Assembly: GCA_963575745.1 (NCBI GenBank)
Contig: CAUYUJ010022044.1
Span: 45,001-109,000 of the forward strand
Direction: 5' to 3'
Source of the DNA: Prorocentrum cordatum
Taxonomy: Eukaryota > Sar > Dinophyceae > Prorocentrales > Prorocentraceae
DNA: 64,000 nt
The notes beneath the pieces were generated by a model, which was not told where the DNA came from, did no database searches, and saw only the letters and a program-made list of their open reading frames with translations. Position 1 is the stretch's first letter. Each line of letters opens with the position of its first letter. Positions 1 through 11,032 of this stretch are shown here, piece by piece. Position numbers and translations under genes: made by a program.

Positions 1-242
1 ACATGGTTCATATGGTCACGCACAAAAGTCAGGTCTTCATTCTTGGCTACATGGCGAACGGCCTCGATCAGGCCTGTAAGCTCAGCCCTTGGGACCGTCT
101 GCCTTTTGCCTTCGACCAAATCCGTGACCCATGGCTCCAATACAAATCATCCCTGGAAGCGTCAAGCCTGACGAAAGCGAATGCCACCCGGCGCAGCACC
201 GGGTGCTTAGACCAAGGACCTCCTGCACCGTCAGCCCCGGGA

Positions 243-860
243 GACGGAGGAGGAGAAGACAGAGGAGGAGCAGGAGGAGGAGGAGGAGGAGGAGGAGGAG
301 GAGGAGGAGAAACATGAGGAGCAGGAGGAGGAGCAGGAGGAGGAGGAGGAGGGGAAACATGATGATGATGCTGCTGTTGATGATGCTGCTGCTGATGATG
401 ATGATGATGATGATGGTGATGATGGTGATGATGATGATGATGCTGATGATGATGCTGAGGAGGAGGAGGAGGAGGAGGGGGAGGTGGAGGAGAAGGTAGA
501 GGAGGAGGGAGGAGCAGGGAGGAGGAGATAGGAGGAGGAAGGAGCAAGGAGGAGCAGGGAGGAGCAGGGAGAAGCAGGGAGGAGTAATTAGGGAGGAGCA
601 GGGAGGAACGGGGAGGAACAGGGAGGAGGAGGAGGAGGAGGAGGAGGAGGAGAGGAGGAGGAGGAGGGAGAGGAGGAGGAGGAGGAGGAGGAGGAGGAGC
701 AGCAGGAGGAGCAGGGGGAAGGGAGGATAACGTGGAGAGGAGGGAGGAGGAGAGGAGGAGGAAGAGGAGGAGGAGGAGGAGGAGGAGGAGGAGGAGGAGG
801 AGACGGAGGGAGGAGGAGGAGGAGGAGGAGGAGGAGGAGGAGACGGAGGAGCAGGGGGAC
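243..860. repeat. (GGA)n microsatellite with internal (GAT)n
   Basis: Long purine-rich GGA/GAG tract on the plus strand, interrupted at about 360-455 by GAT/GCT triplets. It is open in several frames only because the triplet has no stops, giving poly-Glu/Arg or poly-Leu/Ser/Pro on paper. I see no gene in it. Confidence 0.9.
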
Positions 861-1062
861 CCCCTACTCCTTTGCTCCCACCTCGGGCCCGAATTCGGCA
901 TCGGCGCCCCGTCCCCGCGAGCCAGCTCGTCACAAGGAGGCGCCCGCTCGGCTGCCCCGCCGCATCCGCGCCGGGCCCCGCACGGGGAGGGCCGCCAGGC
1001 CCGGACGTCGTCGAGCCATGAGCAAAGACCACGACGGACGGTTTTTGCTGCATCGTGGATCT

Positions 1063-1259
1063 GCTACGGGAGGTTCGCGTCGTGACGACCCCAGCGTTGG
1101 TTTCTGACTCCGCATGGACCGTTCAACCTTGAACGATCGGCCGTTCCCGCAACGTCCAATCGTTCAACATCGACCGATTCTGGGCCGCCGCCGGCGTTCA
1201 ACCTTGAACGCCGCTGGCGGGGTCGCCGCTGGTCGACACGACGCAAACCTACCGTACAG
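1063..1259. mobile_element. MITE-like element with nested palindromes
   Basis: The ends are inverted copies: 1063-1091 (core GGTTCGCGTCGTGACGACC) matches the reverse complement of 1231-1259 with a few changes. Inside lie two smaller palindromes built on GTTCAACCTTGAAC, near 1126 and 1199. About 197 bp, no coding capacity. Terminal inverted repeats of this size on a short non-coding body fit a MITE or fold-back element. No clear target-site duplication was identified. Confidence 0.5.
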
Positions 1260-1548
1260 AGTTGGTTCACCCGAGAAGTTTGTGCCCGTCGTATCTCTGA
1301 GACATGATCGGCCCACGAGCCCGGAAACGGACCTGGACGTGCGGGGCTTGGAGACGTGTCCAAGCACTTCAATTGGGCGATGGGCAGTGGGCACGCTGAA
1401 GACATGGGTGGTGGTGATGACTCTGTGCCAGGGGCTGTGTTGCGCCGCTCTCTGCTTGTGCTGCGCCGCACAGTGGCGTACCAGGGGGCGCGTCACTGAA
1501 CGTGCCAGTGGGACGTGCTGGGAAGGCGCCAGGAAACGTTCCGGGGAA

Positions 1549-1690
1549 CGCGCCCGAGGGTACGACCCCTTGCAGATTACGCTGCGCCCGCGCTCCCAGG
1601 GCTAAGATCCCTCGTGAATTACGCTGCGTCCGCGCGCCCAGGGCCACGACCCATCGTACATCACGGTGTGTCCGCACTCCCCAGGTCACC
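1549..1690. repeat. 42-bp tandem repeat, about 3 copies
   Basis: Repeats of a GC-rich unit containing ATTACGCTGCG, then a CCGCGC..CCCAGGG block, recur at 1576, 1618 and (degenerate) 1660, a 42-bp period. Confidence 0.7.
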
Positions 1691-1691
1691 T

Positions 1692-2860
1692 GGGCATCCT
1701 GAAGCGCCCATGCCCCTCAGGATTTCCCAAACAAGTGCGGGGCTCGAGACATCCTCGAGAAATCTGCGCGCAGGGCGCGCCATCCTCGAGCTTGCATGCA
1801 ACACATCAAATTTCTGCCATTTCATCAAGAAAATTGTAGGGTCCCCGGACCTAGTTCTTTAGTGTGGATTCTACGCAAAACGCTCCGCACCTTTTGTCAA
1901 CGGAAAACGAAGGTCCGCGGACCCCATTAAGTAACGAGGATCCGAGACGGGGGGCGTACTTTCCTCGTGCGGCCACGCGCGACATGCTCTTTTTCCACTC
2001 AGCATTGGACTGTACCTAGTTTTCTATCGCGCATTAATCTGCCAGCCATCTTCAAGCATGGCACCGGCTACATATTGGCTACACATGACCATGTAAAAGA
2101 GAACCCTGGGCTCATGCTTTTTTCTGGGAAAATAAAATTGTTCGTATACCGACGAAGCGCTGTGTTCAAAACATCCGACGAGCAACTAATTTTTTGGGGT
2201 GCATCAATTCTGTAGTCGGTATTCTACTCGAACTCTCGGCCTCTGGGGCCACCTCACGGGCCTCGGGACCGTCCAAGAGCGACTCAGGGTGTACAACGGG
2301 TCCTGGGGACTGGGTCGAGACCTCCGGGGGCCGAGGTTCTGAACAAATCATGGCGTCGGGGATCTGAGGGGCGAGCTGGCGGCGTGCCGTGAGAGTCTCA
2401 GCCCAGACTCCCTCGCTGCCCGGCGGACATTTTCGGACGGCTTGGGCGACGACCTCATGGACGACGACCTTTCGACCGCTGCCCCCTCCTTGTCGCCACG
2501 GCTGCATTCGCCTCGAAATCCTGGTCATAACGCACCGCTGAAAAGGCCGCCTGCTGCTCGGCGGAGACCACCGTTTTTTGTTTTAATTTTCGGATCTCTT
2601 CGGGCCCCAGGGTGCTCAGGGAAACAAGCTCTATACACCGACGCTGTTTCCAGCCCTGCACTGACACTTGCCCAGGACATCGGATCCTGGTGTATACGGG
2701 ACCCTGGTGAATACATGTTACGTTGTTCCCTCGGGAAACGGAACAACAAGTATACACCACACCGCCCGGACGTCGTCCCCGACCCTTACAAAAAGTCCTG
2801 GGACTGGAAGGACTGAAAAACGGCCCGCCACTGGCAATACATATGTCATACAGTGAAGGC
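1692..2860. other. No gene seen; one divergent R1-type block
   Basis: No frame here looks like a gene. About 2225-2420 resembles, on the minus strand, the dispersed repeat called R1 below (gradient of GAGGCC..GGGACCG..CGACTC words). Confidence 0.4.
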
Positions 2861-3045
2861 CAATCCACAAGAAACCTTACACAAGAAACCCACCCCTGAG
2901 ACCCCAGGACGTCCATTGTGACTTCTGGTGTGGGAACGTGCTCTCCGTCACAAAACCATCGTCGCCCAAGAAACCCAGGCCCCCCTGGAGGCAAGCAGGG
3001 TGTTTCTTGGCATAGGTCCTCACTGTATGTTATGTGAGCGTTTTT
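2860..3045. repeat. Dispersed repeat R4, copy 1
   Basis: About 185 bp, closely similar to 15800-15990: shared words include CCACAAGAAACCTT, GACCCCAGGACGTCCATTG and CAAGAAACCCAGG..CCTGGAGGCAAGCAGGG. The central part can fold back (CCAAGAAAC against GTTTCTTGG). Confidence 0.75.
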
Positions 3046-3271
3046 TTCTGGCGTTTCGACATTGGGCGGAAGGGGTGGGGAGGGGGGTGGGGGTCTGGCT
3101 CCAGACCTCTGCTTAGTGCCATTGTTTAGGACCGTACCTCCCATGGGGGAGACTCCACCTGCTCGAAGCAGGCGCCAGAAAACAGCCAAGATCTGCTCCA
3201 TGGGGGGGAGGGGGAGGAGGGGGTGCGCGGGCCCGCGTCGATGGGCAAAAGAACGAATCAAAAAACGCTCA

Positions 3272-3480
3272 CCACGTGCTCCAGCTTCCGAGTGCTCTCC
3301 ATCAGCTGCGCCTCGCCCGGGGGCGTGCCGGACGTGCCCCGATCGTCCACGTCGGCCGCCGGAGGCCCCAGCGGTGGCCAGAGAAGAGCACGGGCGCTCC
3401 CACGTGTTCTCCAACAGCGTCGAACAGCAGGCAGATGCTTCTCGCCCTTCTCGGCCTCGGGGGGTGTCTGCCGGGGCCCA
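3272..3480 (-). CDS. Candidate internal exon, unknown protein
   Basis: On the minus strand a GC-rich frame reads through about 65 codons and ends in ...EAQLMESTRKLEHV followed at once by a GTGAGC donor. The base composition and the donor make it look like a dinoflagellate exon. I do not recognise the protein. No partner exon could be assigned, so it may be a chance open frame. Confidence 0.25.
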
Positions 3481-3695
3481 GGTCAGCTCAAAGCGGCTCG
3501 AGCGAGGGGCCGGTTCGGGGGGAAGTGGTCTCTAGACCTCGGGGGGCCCACGTTCCAGCAACGTCGCGACGCCGGATGCCCATGTTTCGAGGGCGTCGCG
3601 CAAGAGGGGTGGCGCGGGGGGTTGCGGCCTTCGAAGAAGGCAGGGGGCCTCCCAGAAGGGATCGGGGGCTCCCCGGCCACCGCCGTGTCAATGTT

Positions 3696-3836
3696 GAGCT
3701 ACACTGTCAATGCCTCGCTCTCCAGGGGCTTTGTTGTGTTCCTGCTCGTTAACATGTGTCACGCGTGCGGAGCTACACTGTCAAGGCCGCGCTTTCCTGT
3801 GGCTTTGCTGTGTTCCTGCTCGCAACGCACACCGCC
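3696..3836. repeat. 74-bp tandem duplication
   Basis: Two copies of a unit beginning GAGCTACACTGTCAA (3696 and 3770) and running through GGCTTTG.TGTGTTCCTGCTCG. The flanks to about 4110 hold no gene I can support. Confidence 0.7.
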
Positions 3837-4109
3837 AGAGGCGGCGGAAAGCTTGAGAGATCCACCCACCAAAAGGATCGGAGGCTTTTGTCTAGAGGCC
3901 TCTGGGAAGGCCACGGGGGGGCTTCTGACGGCCCCCTGCCTCGCGCCACCCCGCCTTGCGCGCCGCCGCCGGGCCCAGACCTCCGACGTCGTGTTTCTGT
4001 TGCCAGCGAGGGCCCCCAGGGGTCTGCACCGCAGCCCGAGGCTGGCATCTCGCGCCAGGAAGTCCTTGTTGACGGTCCTGGGGCACGGCAAGGGCCCCCC
4101 ATTGGATCG

Positions 4110-4480
4110 GCGCCGGGGTTGCCAAGGGGATCGGAAAGCTATCTGTGAATGCCAGGGAGGGCTATACGTGGCCTAGCCTAGAGTACAAGTGGATCGCAAA
4201 TGCCAGAAGCGGCTTACGGTGGGCAGATAATCCCGCTAAGTGTGAGCGGAAATCACTTAGCCTGGATCGTCACCCCCTTGGGCAGCTGTTTGCATCTGTA
4301 GCCCACGTGAACGCTAAGCTCGGCCAGGTAGAACCCACAACGGCACCCACTGATGGCTCCTTATCGCCTCGACGCCCCCCTTGCCGATCCAGGCATGGAG
4401 GTCGAACGTGGCAAAACAAACCCTGCGTCGTGAATTTTCCCACGGGGCGAGGAGATCGGGGAACCAGGGACAGCCTGGCT
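4110..4480. repeat. Dispersed repeat R5, copy 1
   Basis: Similar in parts to 18960-19720: both hold TACAAGTGG..GCAA(A/G)TGCC, a GCTTAAGG/CTTAG-rich centre and GATCCAGGCATGGAGGT before a GTCGTG..TTCCCACG block. No coding capacity. Confidence 0.5.
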
Positions 4481-4550
4481 CACCGCGCGTGCGCCGAAGC
4501 AGTCAGGACGGCCGCCAGGCGAGCCCACCCAGGCGGCTACCGCAGCGCCT

Positions 4551-4853
4551 GGGCCCTCCTCCCCCTCCTCCTCCGCCTCCTCCTTTTCCTCCTCCTCCTC
4601 CTCTTCCTGTTATTCCTCCTCCTCATCATCATCATCAGCATCATCATCATCATCACCACCACCATCGCCACCACCACCACCATCATCACCATCATCACCA
4701 CCATCATCATCATCATCCTCGGCATCATCACCACGATCATCACCATCACCGTCATGATCTTCATCATCATCAACCGCATCATCATCACCATCACCATCAT
4801 CACCATCATCATCATCATCAGCATGATCATCATCATCATCATCATCATCATCG
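4551..4853. repeat. (CTC)n then (CAT/CAC)n microsatellite
   Basis: A pyrimidine CTC tract (4551-4620) runs into a CAT/CAC-rich tract (4621-4853). The apparent poly-His, poly-Ile or poly-Met/Asp frames are microsatellite artefacts. Its make-up matches the tract at 10104-10500; the two bracket the LINE remnant. Confidence 0.9.
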
Positions 4854-5424
4854 AAACGAATCGAATAGCTCCACAGGAGGCGGTCTTCTAGAGGGGGGCT
4901 CTTCAAATACCAGGGCTTCGGAGCATTGCTTTTCGCGGGCGGACGGAAAACAACAACATTGTTTTCCGAGGCCTGGCCACTCGGGCCCAGGCCCGCGCTG
5001 CCTCCATGCAGGGCGGCCCACCCGTGTCGGCGCGCAGCCAGGTGGGTGCCCCGCTTCGGAGGACCGGCCTCCGAATCTCATAGCTCAGCTCATTTCGCCG
5101 CGGCCTTGGGCAAGCGCTGATAGTCGGGCCCCGGACGGCATCCGACCAGCAGATCCCGCCCACAGCCACTGCGAGGTGACCCAAGCCACTCCTGCCATGG
5201 CTGGCCCTCGCCTTGTCCTTCCCCCGCCCTCCGACGACCGCGACCGCCCCGACTGCGACCCCGCCCGCCTCCACTTCTAGGCAGCACGGCAACGGGAATT
5301 TGCGGAAACTGGGGCGATATGCGCGTCTGAAATGATCGGCCCGCTCCTTTTCCTGACAGCACGCTGGGCGGGACACCCCTCCGCTCAATCAGGTCGCGCA
5401 ACCTCGCGCTGCCCTCCAGTCCGC

Positions 5425-6201
5425 TCAAGCCTTTGCCTTTCCCGCCGCCGCCGCCAGGCACTTCGACGTCTCGCGATCGAGTGGCCCCCTTGGGGCCGCA
5501 CCCGTGAGCACCTTGTCTGCCTCCAGGTCCTTGATGTAGGTCCACCAGGTCGGCCCCGCCGCTGGGCCCGCTCCCTGCTTCGCGAAAGCCATCGACAGCG
5601 CGCCGTACTTCTCCTCCTCGTCCTCGCCCGCCCTGCTCTTGCGGTAGCGAAGCTGGAAGCAGTCGCGCTCCAGCTGCATGGGGGGCCTCGCCATCACTTG
5701 CTTCTTCCAGCACTGAATAAGGATATTGTGCACCGTCGCGTTCTGGGTCGCCTGCCCCCCTTGCGCCCCCGTCCGCTTGATCGCTCAGAGGGGCGCCTTG
5801 CAGTGGAGACGGATGTGCGGGCTGCCTCGCGTCTTGAAATCCACTGCCTCGCCCGTGGTCTGCCTGGCCTTCATCTCCTTGCTCTCTGCGTCTTGCTCTT
5901 GTCCTCCTTGGGCCAGCTCCTCGCCCGGCGTGCACTCGGCCTCGCTGACTGCCGCGTTGTCGTAGAAGCACGCCCCCGGTGCCGCCGCCTGCCTCGCCGT
6001 CGCCATGGGGAGCTTCGCCGTCGCCTTGCGCAGGTCGGCTATGCCCCCCCGCTCCTTTGCCTCCGCCACCATGGTTCCAGCCGTCGCCGCCGCCCTTGCC
6101 CGCGGCTTCTTCTCCACGGGTGGCTGCGCCTCCAATCCAAGGGCTGCCGTCGGGCCCGCGCCTCGTTTCAGCCAGCCTGGCGCCCCGACGTCGTCCGCCA
6201 T
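5425..6201 (-). pseudogene. LINE ORF1/gag-like protein, interrupted
   Basis: Reads from an ATG at 6201 (MADDVGAPGWLKRG) down to 5425 in one frame, broken by a TGA at 5785 and ended by a TGA at 5425; readable sequence seems to continue, in shifted frames, to about 5090. Visible features are an Ala/Lys-rich N-terminal half with PPVEKKPRAR, then a charged segment with QVMARPP, ERDCFQLRY and PTWWTYIKDLE. From memory it resembles small proteins that accompany retroelements in dinoflagellate genomes; the domain is unnamed. It starts about 55 bp beyond the 3' end of the LINE ORF2 on the same strand, so it may belong to a following, truncated copy. Function (RNA-binding ORF1) is inference. Confidence 0.45.
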
Positions 6202-6255
6202 CGCGCCGCTGTCCAGGTATATCCGCAGTGGCTTGCCAAGGGGGATGACGTGAGC

Positions 6256-7032
6256 CTAAGTGCCTCCCCAAGTCGTCCCAGCTCTCGCCCTCAAACTCGC
6301 GCAAGTTGCACGAGAACGAACCAATAACTCGTAGGGCCCGAATAACTCTGCTCTCGTGCCGTCCGCACCACCCCGTCTGCGCGCTCCTCTCCAGATGCTT
6401 CGCTGCTGATCCCTGGCCCGCGAATGCCCGATCGCAGACAATGCGCTGGTTGGTTTTTGCCAGGGCATGGCAAAGGTTACGGAAGTCGTGCGCACTACGC
6501 TGATGGTGTAGCAGCTGCCTGCGCGTCGGGAACCGCTTTGTGCAAACGCTGCCGTCCTCGTGCCTAACTCCGCACGCGAAGTGTTATTCAAGTCATCGCC
6601 CCCGTCGCGATCGGTGCCAGTTTGGTCCGCCCGCTGTTCTGCCTGCTGAGCTCCTGAAGGTGGGGCTGGTACCGTAGAATTGCTCGCGAGTACCCTGGCG
6701 AAGTTCAAACTCGCGAACTGTTGAGCCAAGTCTCGGTCGGCCTCCAACTTCAACGGTGCCCTGCCGAGCTCCTCGAGGATGCCGGCGTCGCCCTCCATCG
6801 AGTTGACCGCCTCTGAGATGTCTGCCCCAACTCGAACTGCCCATGGAGATGCCGGCTGAGATAGCCCCTCGTCCGTGCAAGGTGCGGCTGCGTTGACGCC
6901 GGGTAGATCAGCGAATCGCGTGGAGAGCAGCTGTGCATGATGCCATGGCCGTAGAGCCCAACTCTGATACCACCTCAGCCTGCGTGCCAATAACTCCGTC
7001 TTCGTGTCCGCCAGCTTCCAGTGCGCCAGCGC
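6256..7032 (-). pseudogene. LINE ORF2 C-terminal region
   Basis: Continues the reverse transcriptase frame after a TAG at 7033 (ALAHWKLADTKTELLARRLRWYQSW...), then a Glu/Ala-rich linker. The last part is readable only by changing frame; a neighbouring frame then gives CDRAFAGQG..KHLERS...GWC, a C-x-F-x-H-x-C pattern like the zinc fingers that end many LINE ORF2 proteins. The zinc-finger reading depends on frameshifts and is an inference. Confidence 0.5.
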
Positions 7033-8430
7033 CTACTCCGTCGTCGTGCTGTTCGCGCCATCGTCGAGCCACTCAGTGGCGCCGCCTGCCATCGCAAGCC
7101 GCCCCATCTTTGCCAAACAAAGGTCCAGCCGTCGGCGTTGAGCCGCAGAGAGGGTGAACCACTCCATGCCCGACAGGATTGCCCCCGTCACTGCTCCCTG
7201 ACATGCCGCTCTCTTCCTGCGCCATGGTGTAGATAAGCTCCAGAACGCGCCCATCGAATAGAAAGCTGTCTTTGTCGCCTCACACCGCCTCGGGACCTCG
7301 AACGCTGCCGTGCACTTGGGGGTGATGTGGGGGCCCGAATACCTCGCGACGTCGTTGAGCTCGCCCTGGATGCCGTGCGCGCCCTGGCCCTTCAGCTTCA
7401 ACCACTTCTTGCAGTCCGTGGAGCCCGTCCCCCGCACCAATGTGCTCGCGACTTGCTGCTCCCTGTTCTGCCTCGCGCCAACTGCCCCCAGCGCCGCGTC
7501 GAGCTCGCCGTCGGCCGCCCTCAGCGCGCCGGCCATGTCTCTCATCGTCGCCCCTATGGCAAAGAGGTGGTGCCTGCGAAGGTCGCCCGCATACTGGTGA
7601 AGCCCGAGATCGATGTTCGGCATGCCTTCCCACTCGCAAACCAGGAGGTTCGCCGCTAGTTGTCTCTCGTAGTCGGGCGGCCCATCGCTCCGCAGGCTCC
7701 GCAAAGGAGGTGGCGAATGAGTCCACGCTGAAGGGGTCGCCCATCATCGAGCCGTCGCCGATCTTAGCCGTGCGGGCCCCCTTCTGGCGTGGGCAAGTCT
7801 ACGACCGTGTCCCTGTGCCTCTGCTTGCACATGTCCTCATCCGGCGTGCCCGTGTTCTCCTCAGCTGACTTGTCCAGCGCCCGCCAACCCACCGAGCCGA
7901 AAGAATTCTGGAGGTCCTTCATCGCGACTGCAAATCTCCACCCCCATGCGCCAGACGCCAACTGAGTGCCTGAGATGCCATGATCGCTCCCTCTCGCCGT
8001 CGTCCTCGTGCGAAGCCGTAGCTCTGCGGTAACGGAGTGGAAGTTAACCTCTTCGGGTAGATGGCTCTCCCAATACTGGCCAGACAATGGATAACTCATC
8101 GTCCTGCTGCTGCCGCCTTTTCCATTCTGCTCGTCTAAACCCGCCGCCTTATTTCTGTGACAGTACAGAGGTGCCAAGTTAGTCCTTCTCATCAGTACGA
8201 TCCCATGGAATAGCACGTTCCTGAACAGCATCTGGTCGCCCGCCTGCTCCTCGCCCCCCAGTCCTAACTTCTGCTTGGTAGTCTCCTTCAGCGCGTTCAG
8301 CGTCAGATCCCAGAGCTCGAGGGGCGCAGTGTCTGGTGGCGCCACCTTTCGCTTCGGCGCCTTCCTCGCGTGCCTCGCAATGTTCCCCGCGTCCCTGTTG
8401 GCTTGCACCTCCATCTGTCCTGTGGCATCA
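7033..8430 (-). pseudogene. LINE reverse transcriptase, catalytic Asp lost
   Basis: Three frames are needed. 8430-7764 holds the early palm motifs (AVAMKDLQNSFGSVGW, resembling the usual FKDLxNAF block). Near 7747 the frame moves to SMMGDPFSVDSFATSF, matching the QGDP motif, and near 7700 to the frame of LHQYAGDL. In active enzymes that last block is YADD; here codons 7582-7593 read Tyr-Ala-Gly-Asp, a GAC to GGC change that removes a metal-binding Asp. A stop (TAG, 7033) follows TTTE. The frame breaks and the YAGD change agree on a dead copy. Confidence 0.7.
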
Positions 8431-8880
8431 GGTGGTTGTGGTAGCACGTCTCGCCGTCGTCGCCACTCCCCCCAGTCCAGTGCCGCCGATCCTGCGCCGC
8501 CTTCTATGTTTAGCTCCAAACCGACATCTCGCTGCCAACCTCGACCGCCTGTTAGCTCCAAACCGCCTTCTATGTTTAGCTCCAAACCACCTGTGTCCAA
8601 ACCTGCGACCGTCTCTATGTTTAGCTCCAAACCGACATCTCGCTGCCAATATCGAATACGTCATCGCGTCCGCAAGCTTTCGCTTCTCCCAACTTTCGGC
8701 CACTAAATTCACGAACTCTTCTCTGCATGCATCATTCCCTGCTCGTCGCTTGGCTTTGAGAGTAGCCGAGAGCTCCTTCAGCTGCCTCCCGATCTCTTGC
8801 AAGCCGGCGTCGTCCGCATGTTGCCGTCCGTCGCGCAGCTCAGCTCGCTGCCGAAATACTTCGCGTCGTACTTTTGCTTA
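8428..8880 (-). pseudogene. LINE ORF2 linker between APE and RT
   Basis: In frame with the endonuclease after a TAA at 8878: charged helical sequence (LKELSATLKAKRRAG, FVNLVAESWEKRKLADAM). The downstream half is overrun by a short tandem repeat at about 8505-8660, where words such as TATGTTTAGCTCCAAACC recur three or four times; this expansion looks secondary and shifts the reading frame. Confidence 0.55.
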
Positions 8881-9959
8881 TTCCCTCCTGTCCCTGCGCC
8901 AATCTGTGACCGAGAAGTGTTTGTAGCCTGCGTTGAGCAGCGTGTCCTCGATCAGCTCGAAATAGTTATCGGGTGATCCTTCTGCCGGGTGTTGCCGAAT
9001 CTGATCCTCCCTCCCTGCCAACTCCGCGGCCATGTCCACAATAAGCTCAGTCTTCCCAATTCCATGAGTAAGAGCGTTCATCATCGCCGTCGCGTCGCAC
9101 CTTCGTCTGTCCTGGGTAATGTTCTGCTCGCTCGAGTGTTCCTGGTAGATTATCTCCAACAGTATCGGCAAGTGATCTCGTGGTGGTGTTCCCTTGGTGG
9201 CCTGGACGCGTCTCCCCATATCCCGAAGCACGTGCGCCTTTTTTACTGTCTCTAGGTATTCCTGCGGCACTTAGAAGAAGTCGATCGTACTCCACCCCCC
9301 TGGTCGGCCGTCGTTGCCACTCGCATAGAAAATTTGTTCCTCTCGATTCCGAAATGAAGTGGGCACCGCCATGTACTGCTTGTTTAGTACCTGCCTGATA
9401 GGTTCCCCTGCGCCCCCTGTGCGTCGCTCCCGTGTCACTATACCACCCAGCCCGTCTGAATGCATCTGCTGCCACGCGCCATCCACTTTAGAAAGTCCGA
9501 TCCCGTCATTGCTGTCCGCGAAGAAGCATGGCAGAGTACGCTGTGGAATCTCTTGTGATATCTGTTTCCACCATTGCGTCAACACCTTGGCACACTTTTA
9601 GTAGGCCCCCGTCTTAGCTCTGTCCGTCGGCTGAACCGGACAGTACATCGCCCCATAGACCACGTCCAAGCAGCCCTTCTTGACCCTGATCGCCAGCGCT
9701 TGCCCTTCAGCTCCCCTCGGTGAAGCCCACGTCCTGCGTATGTGTTTATCCGGAATCCCCTTGCCCAGCATGATGCCGCAGCCTGCATGTCGATATGTGA
9801 AAAGTCCTGGTTGAAACCCTGCCTCCACCACGAGTCTGCCTTCCACTCTTTGTCTAAGAATCCCATTGCCACTCCTATGCGCTGCTCCGTTTTTGGAGCT
9901 GCAAGGGCGAGCTCCGACAGGCGTACAGCCGTGGACGCGAAGAGCGGGTTGAAGCCCAC
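8881..9959 (-). pseudogene. LINE APE-type endonuclease, in-frame stops
   Basis: After the first 60 or so codons one frame runs from about 9735 and contains the endonuclease blocks in order: MYCPVQPTDR (Y-x-P), CFFADSNDGIGL (the D-x-N block), IFYASGN..STIDFF and PRDHLPILLEI (the terminal DH-P block). It is cut by TAA at 9598-9600 and at 9271-9273, each lying in otherwise well-conserved sequence. Family assignment rests on the order of these motifs. The N-terminal piece (9959-9740, ...PKTEQRIGVAMGFLDKEW) is in another frame. Confidence 0.65.
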
Positions 9960-10103
9960 CAGCCGCTAGAGATGAGACGGTGCCATGCCTGTCGCCACAC
10001 CCGTGAGGCCCGCCTTCAGCGTGGGCCCGCGACGCACATGGCTCTCTCCTGCAGCTGTCCTCGCCCCCGTGCCATTCCTGAAAAGGCTCGTGCGCGTGGA
10101 GGC

Positions 10104-10275
10104 TACCATCATCATCATCACCATCATCATCACCATCATCATCACCATCACCATCACCATCACCATCACCATCACCATCAACAACATCATTATCATCATG
10201 ATCATCATCATGATCATCATCATGATCATCATCATGATCATCATCATGATCATCATCATGAACATCATCATCGTC

Positions 10276-10307
<32 letters not shown>

Positions 10308-10500
10308 CATCATCATGATCATCATCATCGTCACCCCCTCCCCTCCCGACTCCTCCCCCGCCTCCTTCTCCTCCTCCTCCTTTTTCTCCTCTTTCTTTTC
10401 CTCCTCCTCCTCCTCCTCCACCCCCTCCTTCTCCTGCTCCTCCTCCTCTTCCTCCTCCTCCTCCCCCTCCCCCTCTCCGTCCTCCCACTCCTCCTGGCTC
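10104..10500. repeat. (CAT/CAC)n then (CTC)n microsatellite
   Basis: CAT/CAC/GAT triplets (10104-10328), including five copies of a 12-mer CATGATCATCAT, followed by a CTC/TTC pyrimidine tract to about 10500. Open frames across it are artefacts. Confidence 0.9.
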
Positions 10501-11030
10501 CTGGTTTCTAAGGGCTGGGTAGTCGCACCGACGAAGCCCACCCAGCCCTGTACCGCAGGGCTGGTGTGTAAAGTGGCGCCAGTAACCGAAAGGAGGGGCT
10601 ACCCCAGGAGGAGATGGAGATCGAGGAAGGGGACGACGCGGGAGGACACCGACAGAGAAAAGGCAGGCAAGTAAGGGAGGGAAAGCGGCAGGCACGACGA
10701 TCAAGGCCGGAAAGAGGAATGACGAGGTCCCAGGCGAAACCTCACAACGCACTCCCCGATACGATAGCGAGCTGCGCCGGGAACGTGCCTTGGGTCCCTG
10801 CAGAGGCGATGAATGAAGCGGGGGACGGCGCAGAGGAGGTGTCACCGGCGCTGGGGCCCCTAGTTAACATGCTGCGCCTGTCGAAGTCCGTTCGTCCCGT
10901 CCCACCCCATGGCTCTTCCTAGTCACGAGCGCAGCCCCTTCCCGCCCTTGGAGCGCGGGGCGGCGAGTGGCAGGGGCTGGCGACGGTGAAACAGTGGAGG
11001 GAGGGTGGTGTGGCCTGGCGACCTAAACCT
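10500..11030. other. No gene seen
   Basis: GC-rich unique-looking sequence. I find no motif, exon-like frame with good splice borders, or repeat shared with the rest of the window. Confidence 0.3.
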
Positions 11031-11032
11031 TC

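Larger units (their letters stand above)
6256..10090 (-). mobile_element. Decayed APE-type LINE retrotransposon
   Basis: One non-LTR element reads from about 10090 to 6256 on the minus strand: endonuclease (9959-8881), linker (8880-8430), reverse transcriptase (about 8430-7033) and a zinc-finger-like C-terminus (7032-6256). The order APE, RT, Cys/His tail is that of LINE ORF2 proteins. It is inactive: in-frame stops at 9598, 9271, 8878 and 7033, at least three frame changes, an internal small repeat (8500-8660) and loss of a catalytic Asp. Similar CAT-rich microsatellites flank it on both sides. Confidence 0.75.

Noticed and set aside
68-1053. Long minus-strand frames rich in Ser, Leu, Pro and His
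   Set aside because: They are translations of the (GGA)n/(GAT)n microsatellite in three frames; no unique protein sequence and no splice-bounded exon.
4145-5280. Poly-His/Ile proteins of 250-300 aa
   Set aside because: Artefacts of the CAT/CAC microsatellite at 4621-4853; the flanking residues are GC-rich noise.
8428-9840. A recoded TAA (genetic code change) in the LINE
   Set aside because: Other genes in the window end in TGA or TAG, the LINE also has frameshifts, a TAG and a lost catalytic residue, so decay is the simpler account.
9972-10674. Histidine-rich and Ile-rich frames of 180-230 aa
   Set aside because: Same cause as at 4.6 kb: CAT and CTC triplets.
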